Shown here: positions 58,117-64,000 of the stretch, piece after piece | Numbering within the stretch: position 1 is the first letter of the stretch | Layout of the letters: each line of letters starts with the position of its first letter | Assembly (NCBI GenBank): GCA_029783825.1 | Contig: JAREIK010018581.1 | Coordinates: 453,501-517,500, forward strand | DNA length: 64,000 nucleotides | Direction of reading: 5' to 3' | Source: Sapria himalayana | Taxonomy: Eukaryota > Streptophyta > Magnoliopsida > Malpighiales > Rafflesiaceae | Notes under the pieces: model-generated | The model's input: the letters and a program-made list of their open reading frames with translations, nothing else | The model's database searches: none | What the model was told of the DNA's origin: nothing | Translations under genes and position numbers: made by a program

Positions 58117-61100
58117 TCACCTGACATACTTGGAAAACCATCCCAGCATGTCCTGATGAGCCTCCTCAGCAAGCCTCACGGCCCCTGCATCTTCAGCATT
58201 GTACCTCACCGTCCACCCGTGGGCAGCACCTGGGAATATCTTCACAAAGCCATCAACCTGCAGAGAACTCAATCATTTCAGCTTTTGGTTGAAGCAGAAG
58301 CTCATTCGAACGCACCCACCAAGGTGAGATGATTCAGGAACAGAAGAAAAACACAGCCAGAACCATCACGTGTGCTTTTAAGGAGCGTTCTTTTGACGTT
58401 CAGGTTTCGTGCGCTTGACTTATCAAATTACAAGTATGGGTGTAACCGAGCCGAGCCGAGCCGAGTCGAGCCGAGCCGAGTATTAGGCAGGCTCGGCTCG
58501 GCTCGATTTTAAAGGAGTGGGCTCGAGCTTGTTCACAGGCCTGTTTACGAGCTGACGAGCCGTGTTTGAAGGTGCTCGGGCTCGGCTTGTTTAACTTACA
58601 AGCATGTTCACGAGCTTGATTCACGAGCCTGGTTAATGAGCTTGCTCACAAGCCTATTCACGAGCCTGTTCACGAGCCTATTTATGAGCTGACGAGCTAA
58701 GTTTGAGGATGCCGGGGCTCAGATCATTTAACTTACGAGCCTCAAAATGATGTTCGGGCTCGGCTCATTTAACCTAATAAACGAGTTCGAGCGAGCTTCT
58801 AATGAGCCGAACGCCGAGCAGCTCGCGAGCAGCTCGGCTCGGTTACAACCCTAATTACAAGCACAAGTAAAATACAGCAAGTAGATTTGCTAGCAGTTTT
58901 CCCACCCCCTCTCTGGCAGTTAAAATCTCTTCAAACTGTCTCACGAGCTGCGGTGGAGATATCTGATCGATCTCAGCGCCCAGGACAGCGGTGGGAACTC
59001 TGACCCCTGAAGATTGCGAAGCTTATTACAGTGCTTGGCTAGCAGATTAAAAGTAAAACGAAAAAAAAAAAGAAAAAAAAAAGAAAAAAAAAAGAAAAGC
59101 AGAACACATTATTGGGGCGCTCAGAAGTGTGGGGCCGTACCCTTGATATCATCCAAAGAGACGAACGAGGGATGCAACAGCACTGCAGCTTCGACAGAAT
59201 CAGACTTTGCAAGTTCCACGACCACCTTGGCTGTGAAGATTTAAGGAATTTAGCCATTCGTGAAAAAAAACATATAAAGCAAGAGAAGAATCTCACCGCC
59301 CCAGCAAAGGCCTGCGGCTCCAATTGCCGATGCACCGTTACTCTTAAGAGCCTCAACGACTGGCTTCATGTCTTCAAAACCTTTATCCTATAAGAAAAAC
59401 TAGCCGGGTTTCAGGCATTGTTAGCATATCATAACGTGCGTGCGTGCTTGCGTGCGTGCGTGTGTGTGTGGTACTAAGATGAGAAACTAACCGCGCTGTG
59501 GTCCTTTAACCAGACAGGCAGAGGCCTCTCAGCCTTATCAGGCACATATGGATCTCCGCAGAAGAAGTCTGGAGCCACCACAAAGAATCCAGCAGCGGCA
59601 ACTTTGTCTGCCAGCTTCCTTTACGGAGCAGTACAGAGCTGCCAATATTAGTCTCCAGACAGGTGTATATAGAACAGAGTCGTGCTGAAGTGTGAAGCTA
59701 GCCTTCACCATTTTTGGTGGTTTCTGTGGTGCTTGGCTCGAGAACATGGTCCATAAAAAGTAACTCACGGTGGTTTCTGTGCGTGTTTGGCTAGCCTCGA
59801 CCATTCCTGGTTAGGCAAATTCAATCTCTTTTATGGACCATTCCTGGTCCATAAAAGATGGCGACGAAGCCATAGCCACCACAGGAGACCACCCACCTTT
59901 TATGTTGTTTAATATAAGACACTAGAGCAGTCTGTGCTGCAGACTAAGCAGGAAAAAAAAAACAAGACAAAAAAGCATCGATTTTTTTTTATTATTACTA
60001 TTTTTTTTTTTTTAACAAAAACACATCGATTAATTGCATAAAAATAGGCACTTGCCATACCGGAAGTTTGGAGCTTCGTACCCTGCAGAATTAAACCATG
60101 AGTTAAATTAGAGACGATTTAACAAAAACCACGGGGCATGAATGTCAAACAGCAGCCCACATACACCCACTTATAAAACTAAAAAATCAGAGACGATTTA
60201 ACCCACTCAGGGGGAGCTCAGCTGGCTAAGGCTCTTGGCAGAGGTCACGAGTTCAAGTCATTCCGGTGGGGGAGGCGCTGGGGATATTTTTTACTTACTC
60301 GGTTCTCCGCGCGGGGGGGCGAGGGGATGTGGGAGCCCACGTAAGTGGGCCCCGAAGCCCTTGGTTCTCAAAAAAAAAAAAATAAAAAAAAATCAGAGAA
60401 TTATATGGAAAATAAAACTTGAAAAAAACCCATCTCCGAGAACTGCAATATTAACCACGAACATACTAAGACCCAAAATTTGAGAAGGAAAGAAAAACAA
60501 AATTTATCTCTTTAAGTAACTAATATCATTAATACTCCTACAAGTATGTATATCTTTATAAAATAGACTACATCGAATCTTCAACACCTTGGTATTATTT
60601 TAATTATGTTAAAATATATCCAAACTATTGAAGTTCAAATATTTTTAAATTTTACATTGTTTTACAATATATATACTACACTAAATCTTCAACACCCTGA
60701 GTATTTTTGTTTTTAATTATATTAAAATATATCAAAACTACTAAAATTCATCTATTTTTTAATTTTTTTTAAGCACACAAGCAAAAATCATAAGTAAAAA
60801 CTTAAATTTTAGCCACAAATATTTCGATCGAGTTGTCATTATTATTTATGTTTTAGTCTAATTCATTTTTATTAAAATTGCTATTTATTATTTTTTAATG
60901 TAATATATTATACTAGAAATAAGAGAAAGATAGAAGTATTTTTTAAATCATTATAATTTTTAAAAATTTTATTTATTAATCTAATAATGATAAAATAAAC
61001 AAATTAATTCTAACATAATCATAATTTATAACTCAACTTCATGCGTACAATAAATACTTTAGATGCTCCGCTTCATTTACTCATTCCTAATAATTGTTGT

Positions 61101-63674
61101 TCATCACTAAACTAATATTGACGCTCCATAATATTAAAATTATAAATTATTAAAAAATTAAACATAAAAGAGACACACAACACAGTCAATTTTAGAGTGA
61201 AGAAGTAAGATTAGAGAAATGTACAGATTAACTATCAAAAATAAAATATATATAATATTTTATTTATTGATAAAAAATTATTAAAAAGTATTTTTTATAT
61301 ATTATATAGGATAGAAATTCAACATCATAGCAACAAGTATTATCTTATGAGGACACTCGAATGAGCAAAAAAATAAACAACCATCTTAACAAATGACTAA
61401 TTTTTTAAAAATTCAACCGTGCCTTTGGGGCAATAAGCCACAGAAATAGGAATGAAGTGGATTAACCAAACATAATACAAAGAGCGTGAAAGTGTTGATA
61501 AGTACAAGGCTCATTTGGTTGCTAGAGAGTACTATCAAAAGTATGAAGTGGACTATACAAAAAATTTTGCATTGGTGATAAGGAATGATACAATATGGAT
61601 GGACATGAGGCCCGTGCAAACCTGGCCCAGCACAACTTTACTATGGTCCAAGCATGGCTTTGGCCTGCATGTATTGTGCCAGGTTTAGCATAGTTGAATC
61701 AGATCGCACCTTGTTTCTTGCCCAGATCGCTTGACTAACTGAACATCTCTAAGCTCGTGGAACTTGTTTTAATCCATATAAGACTTTTGTGTAACTGAAC
61801 ATCTCAATTCTTTTTTACTCGTTCCTTCTTTATCATCATCACCCATTTTAAATATATTATTATTTATTTTTTTTAACTCACATTCTAATCTTATTATTTT
61901 TCTTCTTCAAATATTATATCCCTACTCACAATTCTCTTAGAAACATAATCAAATAGCCTGTAATATTTTTATTAACCTACAATAGCACACAAATAATGCT
62001 TCTATTATTTTGTTAAATCCTCCTTTATTCTATAATATGAATATGTGTTATGCGACCAAAAACCTAAAAATTACCTGTTGAGGGTTTCATTCCATTCTAA
62101 GTTTCCTCAAGTGAAACCATCTCAACTACCAATGAAAGACACGTGTTTAAGACATAAATAGTTTAGTTCATTTCGTCAATCCAAAAAGTATTGGGGATGT
62201 TCTTGTCATATAACATAGAATGAATTATGTTCATCACAGTTTTATTTTTCCTTTCAGTTATACTATTCTGTTATAGAAATTAAGCGATAGTCAATTACCT
62301 CTTGATTCCACTTTATTTGTAAAAATTATTGAATTTACTTGATTTAACTTCTCCTCCTCTATCAGTATGAATACACTTCATAAATAATCTAGTTTTTCTT
62401 TCAACCATAGCTTATAAATGCTTAAGAGTCTAACGTCTCTGACTTTTCTACTATAATCATCAATAAATATCAAAATGTAACTCTTATTGTTGTTAGATGT
62501 AAAGGTGATTGGACCAGAAACATCTACAGAAGTAAGTTCTAGTTTCAAAGTTGCTCTTCAAATACTTTTCTTTGGAATGAGGTCATGGTGTTGCTTCCTA
62601 TTAATACAATCAATGCAAGTTAGATGTAAAATTGATTGGACCACATACATCTGCATGAATAAGTACTAATTTCAAAGTTTCTCCCATTAACACAATCAGC
62701 GCATATCACACTTGAGGCAGAGGGTTAAAAAATCAAAGTACTAGACTTCTAGAATATGGTACTTTGACTTTTTTAATTATGAGTTCTTGTGTTGAGGCAT
62801 TGATCAAGTGCACATTCAATGCCAAATATGAAACAAATTATGAGTTCTTGTGTTAAGGTATTGATCAAATTGTAGTCAAAAAGAAAACACTTGAAAGTGA
62901 GACAGGAAGATAAACATTTGATTGACAATCATGTCGGTTTGGATTATCAAACTTTTCTTTGGATAAAATATTTTACCCATCCCTTTCTTAATCAAAATTG
63001 TTAATCCTCTTATTTATAATTGTGTTATGCTTAAGAGATTATTGCACAACTCTAAGATGTAGTATACCCAGGTAACAACATGATTTATTCCATTCAATAG
63101 TAGCCCCACACTTCCTTTTTTCATCACATCAAATTTAGTGTTCCCTGATTTTACCATATATCAAAATTTTCGATAGAGTTTGTTTAACATTGTTCAATTG
63201 CCACTCATGTGATTAGAATACTCTGAGAAACAATACATCTTCTCTTCTAGTTGCTTGTTCTAATACTCCATAGTTGCTTGTTCCTCACCATTTCATTTTT
63301 AAAACTTTAGCCATGAATTTTTAATGAGCTTTGTAACTCATCGACAACAATAGTGTCCATATCCTTCTAATACATCATAATAAGCATCGAAGTGAGATAT
63401 GGTTGACTGTATAAAACTCCCTCTAATCATCATTTTTGTGCTAATACAAGAACTTCAAAGATCTCTATTTTGATTTAAACCAAAACAAAACAAAAATGAT
63501 GAAGTGGGAGCTGGCGAAAGGGCTACCATAGATATCAGAAACCAGAAGAATGGTGAGCTTGGAATGAGAAGAACCGGCTGCGTAACAACTAAGGCCCCCG
63601 AGTTGTTTCACGTGCCCGGCTCCGCTGTTCGGGCTCAGCCATGGTGGATTCTCGCAGCATTGAGGCCCCGACAT
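58117..63674 (-). CDS. Dienelactone-hydrolase-family protein (endo-1,3;1,4-beta-D-glucanase-like), seven exons
   Basis: Exons: 63,527-63,674; 60,061-60,082 (22 nt); 59,492-59,618; 59,297-59,387; 59,141-59,230; 58,906-59,006; 58,117-58,257. All introns are GT/AG and phases join to a 239-residue protein, the usual family size. Exon 1 gives MSGPQCCENPPWLSPNSGAG and KLTILLVSDIYG; then YEAPNFRKLADKVAAAGFFV. The alpha/beta-hydrolase triad is complete: nucleophile Cys127 in GLCWG, Asp173 in AEIDQISPP, His206 in AAHGWTVRYN. Bacterial relatives open dienelactones; plant ones are often named after a maize glucanase but substrates are mostly unproven. The protein is probably cytosolic, as no signal peptide is seen. 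Intron 1 (3.4 kb) holds a SINE and Copia relics, intron 6 a hAT-type MITE. An in-frame upstream ATG at 63,764 is less likely than the family-matching start at 63,674. Confidence 0.93.
58435..58853. mobile_element. hAT-type MITE with GAGCCGAGC-rich TIRs and 8-bp target duplication
   Basis: The ends are inverted (TATGGGTGTAACCGAGCCGA left; TAGGGTTGTAACCGAGCCGA as the right end's reverse complement). The element is flanked on both sides by ATTACAAG (58,427-58,434 and 58,854-58,861). An 8-bp duplication with a TAGGG-type end points to hAT. The interior is repeats of CACGAGCCTGTT and GCTCGGCTC. It lies in intron 6 of the hydrolase gene, which still has both splice sites. Confidence 0.9.
59055..59098. 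repeat. A-rich (A9-10 G)n run in hydrolase intron 5
   Basis: Runs of nine to ten A separated by single G; this gives a pyrimidine-rich intron on the coding strand. Confidence 0.85.
59434..59471. repeat. (GTGC)n/(TG)n run in hydrolase intron 3
   Basis: CGTGCGTGCGTGCTTGCGTG continues into GTGTGTGTGTG within a 104-bp intron. Confidence 0.85.
60194..60386 (+). mobile_element. tRNA-derived SINE
   Basis: A tRNA-like head contains an A box (GGAGCTCAGCTGGCTAAG at about 60,213-60,230) and a B box (GAGTTCAAGTC at about 60,249-60,259). A GC-rich body with CTCCGCGCGGGGG and GTAAGTGGGCCCC follows, then a tail of A. AAAAAATCAGAGA at 60,181-60,193 and 60,387-60,399 is a likely 13-bp target duplication, leaving 16 nt before the tRNA-like head. 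It is inserted in intron 1, antisense to the gene. Confidence 0.8.
60400..61460. other. AT-rich part of hydrolase intron 1
   Basis: No coding signal. A ~130-bp motif (AATCTTCAACACC...ATTATTTT/TTAAAATATATC) occurs twice, near 60,575 and 60,685, as a degenerate direct repeat. Confidence 0.5.
61470..61600 (+). mobile_element. Copia RT N-terminal fragment in hydrolase intron 1
   Basis: Plus-strand reading KYKAHLVAREYYQKYEVDYT then KNFALVIRNDTI matches the Copia consensus YKARLVAKGYxQxxGVDYxETFAPVxRxxTI. A GC-richer block of unknown origin follows at 61,610-61,735. Confidence 0.75.
62090..62700 (-). mobile_element. Copia integrase fragment with internal duplication in hydrolase intron 1
   Basis: Minus-strand words ETLKLVLIHADVCGPI, IHTDRGGEVKSSKFNNFYK, ITERKNKTVMNIIHSMLYD, KNIPNTFWIDE and IYVLNTC are integrase core and C-terminal motifs. 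About 126 bp is duplicated in tandem (62,490-62,615 and 62,616-62,741), so the HADVCGPI-like segment appears twice. It is on the opposite strand to the RT fragment at 61.5 kb, so at least two insertions or an inversion are involved. Confidence 0.75.
62742..63460. other. Rest of hydrolase intron 1
   Basis: AT-rich, probably further Copia decay. A ~62-bp direct repeat (AATTATGAGTTCTTGTGTTG...ATTGATCAA) occurs at about 62,777 and 62,839. No gene is seen. Confidence 0.45.
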
Positions 63675-63944
63675 TGATTTGTTCCTTCCTTCTTTCCCTC
63701 CCAATACACATACAAGTATAGTATGCAGAGACAGACAGGAGAATCGATTGATAGAGCCTTCCAAAATCCTGATACGGCTCTCGAGGGACGAGCGAAGCTA
63801 TAAAATTCAAAACTAGTAAAATTAGGTTTTACAGTCTGAGGTAGATCGTCGATGGAGGGGATGATAAATAAAAGGAAATGGATATGAACAAGTACAATAA
63901 CTTGAAGGATTTGACTTTTCAAAATTCCAAAGAATAAGAACCTT

Positions 63945-64000
63945 AATATTTATATTTATATTTATATTATATTTATATTTATATTTATATTTATATTATA
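63945..64000. repeat. (TATTTA)n microsatellite
   Basis: TATTTA repeats with TATTA variants run to the window edge and may continue beyond it. This is upstream of the hydrolase gene. Confidence 0.9.

Noticed and set aside
58400..58624. A 74-codon minus-strand frame in hydrolase intron 6
   Set aside because: It lies inside the hAT-type MITE and its repeats.
58981..59393. Open frames spanning hydrolase exons 4-6 on both strands
   Set aside because: They run through introns; the spliced minus-strand reading restores the family motifs and phase.
60210..60260. A tRNA gene
   Set aside because: Only the A and B box regions resemble a tRNA; the acceptor and anticodon stems do not form, and a SINE body and A tail follow.

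Overview
The window is nuclear DNA of a flowering plant: AT-rich, repeat-dominated, with a few intron-bearing genes. The evidence is plant-only gene families (a heavy-metal-associated isoprenylated protein, an RPM1-interacting-protein-13-like protein, a P-class PPR protein), plant-type Copia, MULE and CACTA elements, and a telomere-derived (AAACCCCT)n satellite. I cannot name the species or decide monocot versus dicot.

Layout: 0-9 kb holds two adjacent, decayed Copia elements on the minus strand. At 9.15-9.62 kb lies the last exon of a HIPP-type gene (plus strand, CaaX end CVIL). At 11.8-14.75 kb is a Copia element with both LTRs (minus), and at 15.4-16.6 kb a broken MULE transposase (plus). 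From 16.8 to 29.2 kb runs the most striking structure: about 15 copies of a ~0.5 kb AT-rich unit alternating, always in the same orientation, with blocks of a degenerate 8-bp telomere-like repeat. At 29.9-36.4 kb are several foldback/long-TIR elements, one with a GC-rich 7-bp minisatellite inside, around an RPM1-interacting-protein-13-like gene (31.64-32.61 kb, minus). At 36.7-41.2 kb is a Copia element with paired 212-bp LTRs (plus). At 41.9-43.8 kb a Copia remnant is interrupted by a foldback element with a tRNA-like core. At 44.77-46.07 kb is a complete two-exon FAD-dependent oxidoreductase gene (minus). At 47.1-49.3 kb is a CACTA transposase remnant (minus), at 50.8-52.1 kb another Copia remnant (plus), and at 52.15-53.05 kb a large polypyrimidine/polypurine tract. 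At 53.46-54.58 kb is an intact single-exon PPR gene (minus). At 55.4-56.7 kb is a third copy of the 212-bp-LTR Copia family. At 58.1-63.7 kb is a complete seven-exon dienelactone-hydrolase-family gene (minus) whose introns carry a hAT-type MITE, a SINE and Copia pieces.

The genes are unrelated single-copy-type genes, not a pathway. Four of the five (RIN13-like, oxidoreductase, PPR, dienelactone hydrolase) are on the minus strand and look intact or nearly so, while every transposon coding region I could read is broken by stops and frameshifts. The MITE and foldback elements lie mostly at gene edges or in introns; the LTR elements lie between genes or in the long intron 1. Splice sites were assigned by reading GT/AG borders and keeping frame with remembered family consensus. 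No alignment or database search was run, so repeat boundaries are approximate unless a target-site duplication is given.
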